NCBI GenBank assembly: GCA_037013685.1
Contig: CM072894.1
Span: 30,131,529-30,195,528, forward strand
Source: Acridotheres tristis
Taxonomy: Eukaryota; Chordata; Aves; Passeriformes; Sturnidae
Direction of reading: 5' to 3'
DNA: 64,000 bases
The notes beneath the pieces are model-generated. The model did not search any database and had not been told where the DNA came from. It saw nothing but the letters and a program-made list of their open reading frames with translations. Numbering within the stretch: position 1 is the stretch's first letter; the number at the start of each line of letters is the position of its first letter. Of the stretch, positions 49,504 through 62,281 are shown piece by piece. The translations under genes were made by a program, and so were the position numbers.

Positions 49504-52500
49504 CCCTCCCATGGGAAGGAAATCTCCATGAGAAACTCTGGCCATGGAAACCCAGAGCCCAGGCTGAGAAACCCCCAGGAAATGGGGTGTGCACACAGAG
49601 ATGACACTGACCCAACACACACATACACTCTATGAGGAAAAACTTAATTCCTCATTACACCTCACCTTGAACCAGGTCTGGATTTCTGGCATCTGAACAC
49701 CACCCAGTCAATACTTTGCTTCTCCCTTGCCACAAAAAATTGTAACTGATACAGCTTTACATGGACAGTGCACAAAACTAAAGTATTAAAATTCTCAAAT
49801 AGAACTGACTTCTTATTGGTGTTATTCTGGCTTGGAGTCACATCACAAGCCAGAGTATTGGCTCCTGCAAATTAGATGCTTTTACTCTTTTTCCTCTTTT
49901 CCCCATATGGAAAAATATCTGAAGTCTGCTCAAACAATTCAGCATAATTCAGGTGTTTCCTAGATAAAGATGGTCAGAAATGAAGTCAGTATATTTATTT
50001 ATATGCACTGACAAAGGTATGACTCTGATAAGCCAGGACAAAATTTGTTAGCACTTAAACAAAAAAAAAAACCACAATGTACTGGCAATGGCAGTCACTA
50101 TAAAATTTTTATAATTCAGATTTTTTTAATGGGAGAGTGGTAAACCCATATTTATGGAAATAAAAGGATCAGAGAAAAGTAACCCTGCTTCTCTATTTCT
50201 GTAAAGTTTAAAATAGCAATAGAAACTTAAGTATGTATTTCTAAGGCCTTTGGAAATAAAAACATTAGGAAGCACAGAAGTCTCTAAGAAACTTTTCTTA
50301 AAATAAAACTATGAGGAAGGATGTGCATACTCCAAGTTCATAAGAAGCTCATTCTAATAAATACTTTTCTTCCTTTGCTAGCATTTCAGTGCAACAACTG
50401 AAGCATTACAACAATTAGCAATTTTAGAGAATCCTCTGTGTGCTTTCTAGCAGGCTCCATCAAAGAAAGGGACCGTTTTTAAAATATTAAATGAATTTTT
50501 CCTTCATTTTAAATCAAGAACACCTTGCCTGTCTACTTGCCAGAACACCTGATTCTTACCAAAGGGAAATACTTATGTGTAGTGAGGACTCTCTAAAAGC
50601 CATCTGCCCCAAAATTACTCAACCAGTTAATGAAAAAACACAAAACCAAAACAAACAAAGAAAGGATTTGTGTTGCAAATGTTTTGAGCTGGTTCTCAAA
50701 AACAAATGAGAAAAACGCAATACACAAGCACACAAAGCAAGATTCTTTAAACATACCCATAGCCTTCATGGGAAATCAAAGATTCATCCTGCTACAATTC
50801 GACTGGCACAATAAAATGATTTTGCAAGTGAAAACAGCTTTCTGTTTTACAAAATGGAAAGTTGCCTCATCAAAATGACGAGAGAGAGCTGAAGGTCAGA
50901 ACAATGAGTCATCTTCCTAAGGCAGTCACATCAGAGAGACCTTCAAAGAGGCAAGTAGTTACTCACAGGCATTTATTTGAAAGAAGAGGGGGGAAAAAAG
51001 AACAAAAAAAAAAAAAAGAAAAAGGAAAATCACATAAATGAAAATTGGCTGAAAATAAGCACCAATTGTCTGTCTGGTTTTGGAGCTATTGTGCCTTCTG
51101 CAGTGTATCACTAAGATGGGTGATTATAGCACATTATAGTAAAAGACAATCTTCTAGGGAAGTTTTGAGAGAGCCAGTGATTGGTTAGCAAATGTACAAA
51201 AGACGAGGAAAATGAATAGCAATAAAGGGAGGGAATACATTAAAAAAATAATAAACTGAAATCAGATAAAGAAGCTCCTACAAATCTCTTTTTTCTCTCT
51301 CTTTTTAACATAAATACTAAGAAGTGAATGAAAGACAAAAAGATGAAAGAAGGATGTAAGACATCTTCTTAGTCATGGCATATATTTTTTGTTTTCTAGT
51401 TGCAAGCAACAAACCAAGCCTTCCTTCCCCCTGGTTTGGTGTTTGCAAACCACTGTGCTGAACAAAACTCCTGGCCAAATCAATGGGAAGAGTCACAGTG
51501 ACTGCAGGGAAAGTTTCAATTCATCCATCCCATGGGCTGTTGCTTTTTCAAACATTCTGTGTCTGTAATCATCAACCCTAAGGAAACGTGGAAACACAGG
51601 GATTCTCATCTGTGCTCGGAGTGCAGGGGCACCAAAGAGTGAAGGCTGAGCAATCTCTCAAAGGCAGCTCACAGCATCCAGGGCTGCAGCAATTTGGGCA
51701 CAATGTGTGTGGAGCTCAGCCCTGGGCCTGGCTCCTCCACTGCCTTTCAGCTTCCTCTGCACATTTTTACACAGCAACAAAGAACAGGGCTTGTAGGAGC
51801 TCCAGCTCAGAGACAAGACAAAAAAACAGCCCTGACAATGCCAACATTTGGTCAATAGCAAAGCCTAGAGGCTGAAACTTTTCTAAAGTCACTCAGCAAT
51901 GGATGTGAAAGGGAGATGTTGCTCTGTATTATGAATACTTTTGTTCCTATTAAAAATATTTGCTGTTCAATTAGGGTGAGGAGTCAGAAATACGTTCCCA
52001 AATTTTAAAATATCTTTGTTTAACGTCAATAGCATATACATATTTCTTCTTAAAACTTATTTCAAGTTTCATGAGTTTTAAGTTATCAAAGCTCAGTGAG
52101 AGGCACCTCCTCTGATAAACGTTTAAAAGCACACTTCAAGTAACTTGTGCTCAGAATCTTTTGCTACACAAAAGTAGTTTCTCCTTAGCCCTGATTCTTC
52201 TTTTTAAACCACCTTTCAGTCAAAGCAAATTCTATTATTTTACTCAAAGAGTACATTAAGTACAAAACCTTCATTCAATAAGTAAGCCAGAGTAAGCTTG
52301 ACAAAATAGGATGTCAAATTACACCTAAAGCACTTCTGACACACGCCAAAGAACAACCATTTGCACAGCAGACTGGCAAAACACTGTTAGGGCATCAGAG
52401 AAAGTGAAATCATTCACTGACCTCATGAACTTTCAAAAGAAATCTGAATTAAACAATCTTTTTTACAGTTGTAATAGTTTGGTCTCGTTCAGCCACAGAT

Positions 52501-53491
52501 GTGGCACTGATAGCATTGGAACATTATTCCTATAGCCTTCCAAAATGCAGTGTCTGGTGCTATCTCCTATTCATCATAACTTTTGTCATCATTATGGCAG
52601 TAAGGCCACAAGTGTACTATCTCCAGATCATAATGAGATCTGGCGAAAATTATTTCTTTTTCCACTTTGATATCACCTTTTTCAAAGTGCAAATTAATTC
52701 TGTGTCATCTGGGAACACATATAGTTACACTACTTTAAGAAATATGTTATGCAACTCTGACTTCTCAGTATTCTGGTACACGTCGTTCCTTCCAAGCTCC
52801 TCTCTTTATAACATTCCTTGATAAGCCCACTTCCCTTTTAGGTACCAATTAATGAATATGAGGCCTGAGTAACAGCCCTGTACAGCAATGAAAAGGCAGA
52901 CAGTCGCCGTCAAAATGAGAGTGGAGTGCATCCTGAATGTCTGCCCAGACTACACATTCCCCATGGGATAATAAAGCAGTTAAAAAAGAGAGCACTGGAA
53001 TGGCTACTCTATCAAATTAGAGTATGTAGAAAAGGTCAAAGCAGTAGAGCACAATGATATAATTCACAGATTATACAAGACATTAAAATTCTGATATGAC
53101 ATTCTTTGGGGAAAGAAAAAAAAGATTGTAACAAGGACAGAAAATGGCAGGCCATTAATCCATTCCCATGACAACATTCGTACACAAATTGGAAAATGTA
53201 CAATCCAACCCTTGTTAAGCCTTTGCTAAGACTGCTTACATGGCTTAATTTCAGGTACCACTTATTGAATCCCTGTCTACAGCTTCTGATTATATTTAAT
53301 GGAACTGCACAAGGGGATGAAGTTGAATGGCACAATTTATATTTCTAAAGATATACACAAGTTCATAGGATCAGCCTCCTGTTTCAACACACTATTGCAT
53401 TTGCTTCACACAAGCCTGAACGAGACAGAGATAAAAGTTAAAATTATTCGTAGTAGACATGTGAACAAGCATACTTGAATGTATAAAATTA
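49504..53491. other. AT-rich non-coding DNA
   Basis: A GC-richer patch at about 51590-51850 has frames open on both strands without a known match. A 106-codon plus frame at 52501-52821 is hydrophobic but unrecognised. 52860-52940 has CpG-bearing unique sequence (CAGTCGCCGTC). A-rich runs occur near 50060 and 51005. Confidence 0.6.
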
Positions 53492-53532
53492 TGTTAATAA
53501 TATTATTATTGCCATCATTATTATTATTATTT
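53492..53532 (+). repeat. Imperfect (ATT)n microsatellite
   Basis: Two ATT-repeat blocks are separated by GCCATC. Short and interrupted, so probably old. Confidence 0.8.
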
Positions 53533-55011
53533 GTATCCCTGCAGGACCTCAATTTGTTAATCAAAGCTGAGGAACAATCCTATTTGCTAGCAGAAGCAAA
53601 GAAGGACATGGTCACCTTTCACCATGAGAGTTTACAGATCTAATATTAATCATGCCATGATCAGGGAGTATAACAACTATAAAGACAATAAAAATGCAAT
53701 TGAGGAGCCTGATGAAAAGCAGAGAAATCAGCAGGAAGATTCCCACTATTTGAATGGGCATCGTATCAAGCTTTTGATCACTCCAGTTACCTCCCTATAA
53801 TTTACAGGTTTTATTTTTGTCTCTCATTAATGAATAATACCAACTAGACCAAGCTGAGGCTCACCCTAGCCACCACCATTGACTCACTTCTTGTGTGTCA
53901 CAACAAAAAAATGCTTTGCAAAACAATTAGAGACAGAAATAAAGCAGTGGCTGCAGTATACTGTGGAAAAGAAATCCACAGGAGCAGCACATAGGGCAAG
54001 TCCACTTTGACTGGGGCAAACACGGGAAATTTTTGAAGAAGATTCTTTCTTCAAAATTTAGATCTGAAGGAAACAGAGAGATTCAATAGTAAATTCACCT
54101 AAAACTACTTTTATTTTTAATGCAGTTAAAATTCTCAGAATAGTTATTCTGGGGAATACTTAAAGTCCAGCTTTTCACTAACATTACACCACGTTCCTTC
54201 ATCTTTGACACAGCAGTAGCATTAAAGCTGGTTATAAAATTTTAAGTCAGAAAGGACATAAGCTACAAAGAGGTTCCTTTTGTCTACCAGCGCAACAATT
54301 CTAATACAAATGTAGATTTTACACCACATTATCTTTGGTGATTAAGGGTCAGTTTGTACACTTGCCAAGTGGTTTGAGTTCATGCCCTTACCTCATGCAA
54401 ACTTCCCTATGGGGAAAATAAGTCAGGAACAGAACCATAAAGAATATTGTGTTTGATGATATAACATGCCAGCTTTATCATTTCTTTCCTGCCTGTAGAT
54501 CCACAGCAGGTGAAACAGTTATCTGTGTGTTCTGCAGCCAAATCTCAGAGGCAGGATTTCTTGCTCCAGACTTTCCATTTAGCCCATGACTGAGATTGAT
54601 TTGCCGTTATTTCTTGTCATCCTCTTTTGTACTTCAGAAGCAAAGGAGGCTGCACCAGAGCTCAAATGTTTAGGCTGGCAGCTTCAAAGATACACTCTGC
54701 TAAACACTAAACGGTGCCTTGGCCTTTAAGAGGATGTATCATTTGGTAGCATCATAATTTCAAGCTAAATATATTTTTAAATTTTCAGGGGTTTACCCTT
54801 TTTGAACACTTAAAACCTGCTTGCTTATGTAGAATATGCAGGAAAGCCTGGGAACCTTTATTTTAAAGGTATCAAACAAATTATCTCTACTCTTCCAATG
54901 TGCGTCCGTAGCTGTTTGCAGCATTGGCTGCACAGAATACTCCAGCAACACAGGCCAGAGCACCAACAGAATGAATTAGAGAATAATCTACTGTAACAAC
55001 ACTTCAAATAT
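53533..55011. other. AT-rich non-coding DNA
   Basis: 53560-53900 is unique, mixed-composition sequence that could be regulatory. No gene was recognised. A 15-bp microexon-like arrangement is described separately at 54392-54406. Confidence 0.6.
54392..54406 (-). other. Possible 15-bp microexon
   Basis: On the minus strand, TTCCTGACTTATTTTCCCCATAG is a strong acceptor and GCATGAG|GTAAGGG a strong donor, with 15 bases between them (a multiple of three; GSLHE in one frame). Microexons of 3-27 bases are known in neuronal genes. So short a segment carries no coding evidence of its own, so the call rests on the splice sites alone. Confidence 0.15.
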
Positions 55012-55120
55012 GAAATCACAAAATCACAGGATAATTTAGACTGGATGGGACCTGTGGAGATCATCTAGTCCAACCTCCTGCTGAAAGCAGGACTAACTTC
55101 CAAGGCAGAGGTGCTTGCTG
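55012..55120 (-). mobile_element. CR1 LINE 3' fragment
   Basis: The plus strand holds two copies of the 8-base AAATCACA unit, then a GGATGGGACCTGTGGA-like step and GATCATCTAGTCCAACCTCC (55059-55078). This is the complement of the CR1 3' untranslated end that is widespread in birds. The element therefore lies on the minus strand with its 3' terminus near 55012. It is truncated at its 5' side after about 110 bases and has no reverse transcriptase sequence. The far boundary is approximate. Confidence 0.85.
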
Positions 55121-57189
55121 AGGACCTGAATGAAATGAGCACAGGCACTGTCACATTTCCAAGTGAATGTTAGACTGTGGTGTTAAGATCCCTGTCATGT
55201 TCTCTCTGGCCCTATGGATCATTCATGCTTTTTTCCAAAAGGTAAGTCAACCTCAGAAGTTCCCTTATCTGGTTAGAAATGCTGGTCAGAGTCTCCTTCT
55301 TGCTCAGCACAGCAGAGGGTGGAGCTTGACTGGCATGTCTAGAGCAATTATGAGTTAGTAAGGATACTGATAAAGCAACATTGCAACAGCTCTCATCATC
55401 AGAAATCCCAGTCTAAAAACAGAACAGCCCACCAAATTTAAAAGCAGACAGATCTGTCAAATCATACATGTACATTCAGGTAAACAGCAGTAAAATTCTT
55501 GACAAGAAGTCAGAGTTTTTGCTTCAAAGCAGCTATACATCATCAGATAATCAATACACTCAGAAGTAAGCATGGGTCACTGATTTATTTTCCCACATCC
55601 TCCTAAGACAGTAAGAATGCTGGTTAAAATCTGACAGTTACAAAACTATGTCCTGCAGAACATGGATGTTGCAGTATATTAACATGGGAAAAAAATCCTT
55701 ACTGAGCTACTAAGACTCAATCCAACACACATTTGAATGAGTGAGGAAGTGTTTTTTAAGTTTTTTATTTCTGCAGCTCCCCAGGGAGTCTTGTCCAGGC
55801 CTCAAGAGATCTGAAAACTCTGCCCACTCAGAGCTCTGTAGGGTTGTGACACACCAGCTCTGCTGAAGCACCCCCGGAACGATGTGCAGACACCAGACAG
55901 CTTTGTTTGCTTTCTATTAAAGGTGCCTAATATAGTCACAAATGTTCTTACTGGCTAAATCTCATAGCAGGAACTACATTGTGCATGCAGTCAACTGCTC
56001 TGCTGTTATTTAAAACGAACAGAATCAAAGCTTCTTTCTTTCATCCCAGCCTTTATTATTTACATCTTGAAGCCAGCACTGTACTGGAATAAAATAACTG
56101 TAACCAGGTGCACTCTTCTTTCTGGCAAATTAGAGCTTTGGTGCAAAATACATAAGGCTATTTGAAGTCAAGAGTTATGCCATGGATAAATCACCCTGGT
56201 GATATTTTACTATTTCATGTCATTACAACACAAGCTTTGGATTGTCTCTGTGATACACAGTGCAATGTTCTTTAGAGAAGTAAACCGTGCTTCTTGCAAA
56301 ATGTTTCAGATGGGAGTCTCTTTACTGTCTTTTCCCATTCCATTTTAAATATTTGATATGTATGTCTTCAGGGAAAGACCTCTCTATGTGCAGTGCCTTT
56401 GATTCAAAGCTATTGCCATCTTCTTCACTTAGGAAGTGCTGAAAACATATCGTTTATTACTGGGAAATCTGTGAGCTGTGTCATATTTTCTAGTCAATAT
56501 GCTAGGCAAAGAGCAGTACAGAGCATTTGGTGTCTTTTACCACTAAAAGAAGAGAGACTGACCTTGCACAATAGAAGAGAAATACATTTCCAGCATTAAC
56601 TAAGCCAAAGCTCCTGGGAAGCACGTGGTGGCATCAATTTCTTTTCCACCACTAGAACTGATGCATGTGCTGCTTCAAGAAATGGTAGAAAGAATAGAGG
56701 CCAGAATTTAGGAACAAAAACAAAAACATGAGGACAAGCAATTCCATGTACACTGTAATATTTGAAATTATATCACAAAATTGCAATGGATAACAGTACC
56801 CCATTCTGTGCAAATAATTGATTATGATCAATTTAAGTCCTGAGAAACGATACTGCAATTACAGATCATAATATTGAATTTATGTCTCCACAGAGATGAA
56901 ATGGTATAAGAAGAAATACATATAGTATGAGTTTATGTCGTTTTGTAAGAGACAACAAGACAGAAAAAAGTTAGGTCTTAGGTGGCCATGTGACAATAAA
57001 ACCATACTGTACTCTTTTGTGCAGTTACACTGCTCTTGCCACATACACAGGCAGTCTAATTTTGGTTGCCTGCTACAAAGCAACAACCAAATTAATTCAT
57101 GTTTTATAAAAGCTCATGGAGCATTTTACCTCCCATTCTTTTCTTTTACCTCCCATGCCTTAGATAGATCAGCTCCTTGCCACTAAAAT
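55121..57189. other. AT-rich non-coding DNA
   Basis: A frame from ATG at 55167 reaches a strong donor (CAAAAG|GTAAGT at 55241/55242) in phase 0, but there is no promoter, CpG island or recognisable protein, so it is not called. The rest has only short frames. Confidence 0.55.
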
Positions 57190-57530
57190 CCACCAAATTC
57201 TGGCACGAAACACAACATTTCACACCGATATTGTGACACAGGCTTGGAGCCACGGGCCAGCGCTGTCCTTGCTCAAACTGGGTCTGTGACAAGTCAGAGA
57301 CACAGGGCGCTGACTGAGCATCAGCCCTGGCACAGAGGATCCTTCATGTCCATGTCCATGTCCCAGCAGTGACAGGGACACCGGATTCAAGCTCTGCGTT
57401 CAGTGCAAATGAGGGAGCAGCTGCCAGAGACACAAACACTAAACTGGAGATGCACTGAGACACAACCACGGCACACAGACCTCAAGAGTCACACCAGGAA
57501 CAGCCCAAAAGAAACAACAACTCATGAGAG
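57190..57530. other. CpG-bearing GC-richer segment of unknown origin
   Basis: About eight CpGs (CACGGGCC, AGCGCTG, GGGCGCTG, CACCGG and others) fall in under 300 bases, against a CpG-poor background. No reading frame or named repeat explains it. Three tandem CATGTC units are at 57345-57362. It may be a decayed repeat or a former exon. Confidence 0.4.
57345..57362 (+). repeat. Three tandem CATGTC units
   Basis: A perfect triple repeat of six bases inside the CpG-bearing segment. Confidence 0.8.
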
Positions 57531-59429
57531 ACTAATATAGAGTGGAAAAATTCTGATCTTGGGAGGGAAAAAAACCCCAAAACCTCTTTCACTGCGTAGA
57601 AAATTCAGAGTGGGGGGTTTTGATGTTGTTGGGTTTTTTGTTGTTGCTGTTTTTTGGTTAATTTAACATTATTAATAATTTCAATAATGAGACTCTAAAC
57701 ATATTCCAGCTTCCTACTGGGACATTGCAATTCCTGTTACTAATACAGCTATTGTTAAGGTAGTGCCAAAACATCAGCCAAGTGACCTTGCTCTACCAAG
57801 TAAGAGGAATAACCATTAAAAATGGTTGCTAACTCTCTATAATTATGAGATTAAGTGGTACTATATTGCACAGCTTTCCTGTGAAAATTCATGCCTGGCA
57901 TTGTAGAGAAAAGCATTCACAGGATGCCAGGCAAAGGAATATGCTGCCTATTATTGCACACATATCTCAAAACTGGCCCAGTGAAATCATGGAAAGACTC
58001 AACAATAGATCGGGTAACGAGTCTTATAAATAGATTATACATTTTTTCTATGTTATTTATAGAATTTTATCATTACCTAGTTTTTTACATTGCTAGAAAG
58101 TTCTTCAGGTGTAGCATGTGGAGCCTGTCCCACTCACCCCTGTCCCACTTGGCTGTGTAATGATTCCTTCTTACCCTGACCTCTAAAGGAAAACATCTCA
58201 TTATTGCATGCAAAATAATTATTGACAACAGAACAGGAGGGAGGAAAACAATCCCATTTATAGCTTGTCTGATAAACATGTTAATAAAAATTAATTACAG
58301 TGAATTACTTAAGCAAGGGTAAGAGCAAAATTCAGTTTTATCTTCTATATACACTAGAAGCCACAATCTTATTTTCTATTCCAGTTATTGTACCCTCAGT
58401 TTGCAGAAAATGAGCAATCAAAAACTCTTTGCCTCAGCTTTAATTGCTCACATATGCAGTGTGCAAGTGCTTATGTAGTAATTCTTCTGATACACATTTT
58501 AAATGTCAGTTTTCTCATTTTTTAAAGTAGTTAACACAGATCTCACATAATCACCTTTAGCCATTATCAACACTGCATTGTTCTTTTGTTTAACACTTAA
58601 ACCTTCTTTTATAGCATATGCTTATGCAATTGCAGAAGAGATCTGGTTTAGAACACTAAATCTTTGTTTCTTTCACTTGTACCATTCAGACATATTTGGT
58701 AGAGGGATAAATTCCATGAAAAGAGTACATTTATTCTAAAAGAACTGGATGTATTCCTCAACACCTAAAAATAGTGTGTGAAATACAGAAAAATAAACTT
58801 GTACTTTCCCAGACTTCAACCTCCTGCACAGAACAATGAAGTCTGTTGAAGAAAGGTTAAATGGTGGCCATACAAATATAACTTTTTATAGCAATATCAG
58901 CTATTTTCAACTAATTTGAAGTCACAAAACTCTTTTTGGTGCATCAATGATTTTTACTATGACAATGATGATATGATAACCTAAGTTATTAGAAAAAGTA
59001 ATTTCCCAGTTATTGTATCTAAAGGCAGTAATTACTATTTCAATAAAGAAAATGAGAACTATTAGGATGGCAAAAGAGAAGTAAATTAGCTTTATACCCT
59101 ACACTCAATTAAACTATCATAGCAAGAAGGCAATGAATTAAGGTAATTTGAGGAAAGGAATGGGATTTTGTTAACAAAGTGTTTGAACTTTTTGAAAATC
59201 CAGTGAAATCAAACATAAGAGCAGCATTAGCTATACCTTCTAAGACCCCAGGTAAAAATAATCCTGTAAATTATAAGTAAATTATGTCTGCAGAGCTCTG
59301 CCTGTGATTCTGGCACTAAAAATTCACAGAGTTGTCCGCCACAGGGACAGTCTTCTGTGCTAATCTCACCCATTGCAAAATAATGTAAAAATGTAAATTG
59401 GGGTACCACAAACAGGCACTCCCCTCATT
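57531..59429. other. AT-rich non-coding DNA
   Basis: A T/G-rich tract is at 57612-57660. AAAACCCC near 57572 and GGGGTTTT near 57616 are complementary and could pair. The remainder is AT-rich with no gene seen. Confidence 0.65.
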
Positions 59430-59451
59430 AAAAAAAAAAAAAAAAAAAAAA
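59430..59451 (+). repeat. A22 homopolymer
   Basis: 22 consecutive A. No AATAAA within 30 bases upstream and no evident target-site duplication, so a retroposed transcript is not supported. Confidence 0.95.
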
Positions 59452-60118
59452 TCCAGAACCTTTTAGGAACTTTCCATAAAGCTGAAGCACTTTTTTTCTA
59501 TTACCAAATTTTAGACATTGTACATTTTGCACAGACCATCAGTACAGTTTCCAAGGCTGGTTTTTAAATAGGAATCCAGAATGAGAAATCTGTTTAGGAA
59601 ATTCTTTTTGCATACTTTAAAGCAATCCTAACACTTAGTGTTCATATCTTTTTAATGATTTTTCTCTCCAATTTAGGAATTATTAATTTTTTAATTAAAT
59701 ATGTTTCCATTACATTACATAGAAGTATAAAGTTGCTCATGGAAAATATTTACCCATCTCTTATTTTATGCCAATTTCCACAAAGTTCCTGTTTCTGACT
59801 CGTAAATTCTGCAGATAGAAGGATTTATTTACTTTTTTTTTCCTGAATGTTTATATTGTTTTATACAAACATAATTAAAGAAAATAAAATACTTTTAGTG
59901 TCATTTTTGTAACAACATGGGCTTGGCTACCAAATTCTAAGAACATGGAAAGAGAAGTGATCAGTGGTGAGTTTTGAACAAAGTGACCAAAGTGACTGTG
60001 TCTGCAGCAAGGAGACTGTTCAGGTACAAACTGTGATTTTCCTAAATCTCAAACTGAGTACTCAGTCCCTTCTGGTTCAGAGAACATTGTCCTTTCTAAT
60101 TAGGCAGCCAATGCAGAT
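59452..60118. other. AT-rich non-coding DNA
   Basis: Nothing beyond AT-rich unique sequence was seen. Confidence 0.65.
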
Positions 60119-60186
60119 TAAAAACAAAACAAAACAACAAAAAAACAAAAAAACAAATAAACAAAAAAACACACGAACAAACCCAC
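60119..60186 (+). repeat. A-rich low-complexity tract with CAAA units
   Basis: AAAAC/CAAA-type units with scattered C. Same texture as the tracts at 44.15 and 46.94 kb. Confidence 0.9.
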
Positions 60187-62240
60187 CAAGAATCTAAGTT
60201 GTAACTCTATTTAGCTATTAACATGCAGCACAGTTACAAAAATTACTGTCAATATTGAGTATATTTAAGCTTTTAGTACCTGAATTTCCACATCTAGAAA
60301 CTCTATTGCACTCCAGCACCTAAATCTCCCAGTTTGATGAAAGTATTTTGTTTCACTGTTGAGCTCCTTCATCAGGTGTGGGGCAGCACTGAGGCAGGTG
60401 AATGAGTCTTCCCACATTATCTCCTCAGGAGTGTTATGGAGCAGAATATTTCCCATATTAGTGCACCATGGCTGCTGTGACATTTAATGGTAATCAAATA
60501 CCATTTCTTTTAGTGAAACTGACCTTAGAATTGTCTTCAGACCTCCAGGGGATGTAGAAAAAAAATTAACTCTAACTTTCAGAACATTTAAGTTAGTATA
60601 ATTTAAGCTGTTAAAATAACTTTCAAGCTTTTAAGTGGAAGAGCAAGACAGTAAGATTTTCTAGGCTAAAAATTTGTAATTTATCATGTATGCTGTTTCA
60701 AAAGTTAATCTGAAGTATTCAAAAGATAAATTCAAAGATGATCTTTACTTTCACGAGGTGAACATGGATAAGAACAGAATATTTCAACTGGAGAGTTAGT
60801 CTCATTTTTTGCCTTAGTTGTCAAGCACTGTTTTATTTTAGCTTACAGTCTCAGGAGTGTTACCATCTTGTCCACCTTTTAAAAAAGGATTTTTGAAAAA
60901 TCACCATGTATCCCAGAGAAGGTTCATAGGACTTTAGCTCATATCTTTAACGAACTAATGTTCCATTTTATAATGCTTTTTTCTCAAAAAACTGGACATA
61001 ATTTCTCCATTAGAAAAATGTGGTGTTGATTTACCAATTTTTTTCTGAGTTACAGATTAGAATCCGGTTAAGTCCTTGAATTTTTTCAGAATAAGCCCCA
61101 ATTATTTCTTTGCATCTAAGCTTATCAAAAGGGTGGTAAGTGATTCTAACCATCTGAACTGGCCACAGCATTCTTTCATCAATACCTTCAAATACTGTTT
61201 TCTCTTTATTAACATTTCAGTGCTCACACTTCCTCTGGAAATTGGTACTGGACTAGTCAGCCACTGGAATTGTATCCCTCTCCATTACCACCATATTTTC
61301 CCAGGCAGATATATATGCTAAGTTTTGACTGGCTATCTTTATCAATGTTATATGCTGGAGATTTTCCATTCCAGTTTTTAGAAAATAAAACATAACCCAG
61401 GTAGATTTAACACAGACACTGGTAGCAGTGACTTATCTCAGTGCCTAATAATATTAACACTTATCATTGCTGTGCATATATATGAAATATTACAGATTGG
61501 AAAAAAAAAAAAAAAGTCTCAATGCAAAACAAAGACTTTAAGTCGTAGGAAATAGGAGTGATGTCTCTCCAATGCTATGACCAGAATCAAATGTTACACA
61601 GTCTGTCAAATGCAGGGTGGTAAGAAGACACTTTAACAAAAGGACTGTATCCAAAACCAAATATGACATTGCAAGAGATGCCTTTTTCCCCCATCATATT
61701 CAACTCTGAAAATTCATTCTTGGAAGAAAACCCACTAGTGAGGCAGCAGTGTACTTAAAATACTGAAAAGCATCACAATGCATTGTAGTCCTGGTTCAAA
61801 AGAAATGTTACTGATAATACCAGAAATATTACTCCTTATTTCTTTGATTTTTGTGCTTGTAGCACACTCAAGCAGTTGAACCAACCTTTCTTGATTTATT
61901 GTGTATTTCACTGAAGAGAACATTTTACCTACTAAAGTAGGTATTAAAAATCCAGTAAGGAAACTTCTCAGCAATTCAACATAAACTCTTCCTACTAAAA
62001 AGAAAATTCAATAAGAGGACTGAAATATTTTACTACACTGCAAAATCTCTGTGTTCATTTGATATAGATAAACCAATCAAGTATTTACTGTTCCTGGCTT
62101 CCTGTTTATTACTAAGGCCTAACACAATGAAATCAGATTTCAAATGACTGAATTTTATTCACCATGATAAAATTACTTTACCCTAAAAAAATCAAATACA
62201 CTTTAAGTTGTAAATCACTTTTATTTTTCCCTTTTTTTTT
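60187..62240. other. AT-rich non-coding DNA
   Basis: No gene seen. A 15-A run lies at 61501-61515. All reading frames are about 80 codons or shorter. Confidence 0.65.
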
Positions 62241-62281
62241 CAATTATAAATTAATCATTTCATTGATTACAATTATAATTG
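62241..62281. repeat. Imperfect AT-rich inverted repeat (hairpin)
   Basis: CAATTATAAATTAATCA, a 6-base loop, then TGATTACAATTATAATTG. Outer and inner parts of the arms pair perfectly, with a small mismatch in the middle. It could extrude as a cruciform or fold as a weak hairpin in RNA. Confidence 0.6.

Noticed and set aside
49192..49628. Three minus-strand frames of 126-142 codons with Ser/Pro/Leu repeats
   Set aside because: They are translations of the (GGAGA)n microsatellite. The 5-base unit has no stop in any frame.
49666..49692. Minus-strand ATG followed by eight codons and a strong donor (CAAG|GTGAGG)
   Set aside because: No promoter-like sequence or CpG island upstream; nine codons carry no information.
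55167..55241. ATG frame running into CAAAAG|GTAAGT
   Set aside because: The donor is excellent, but nothing upstream looks like a promoter or first exon, and the frame begins next to a CR1 remnant.
59430..59451. A22 run as the tail of a processed pseudogene
   Set aside because: No polyadenylation signal close upstream, no recognisable transcript and no target-site duplication.
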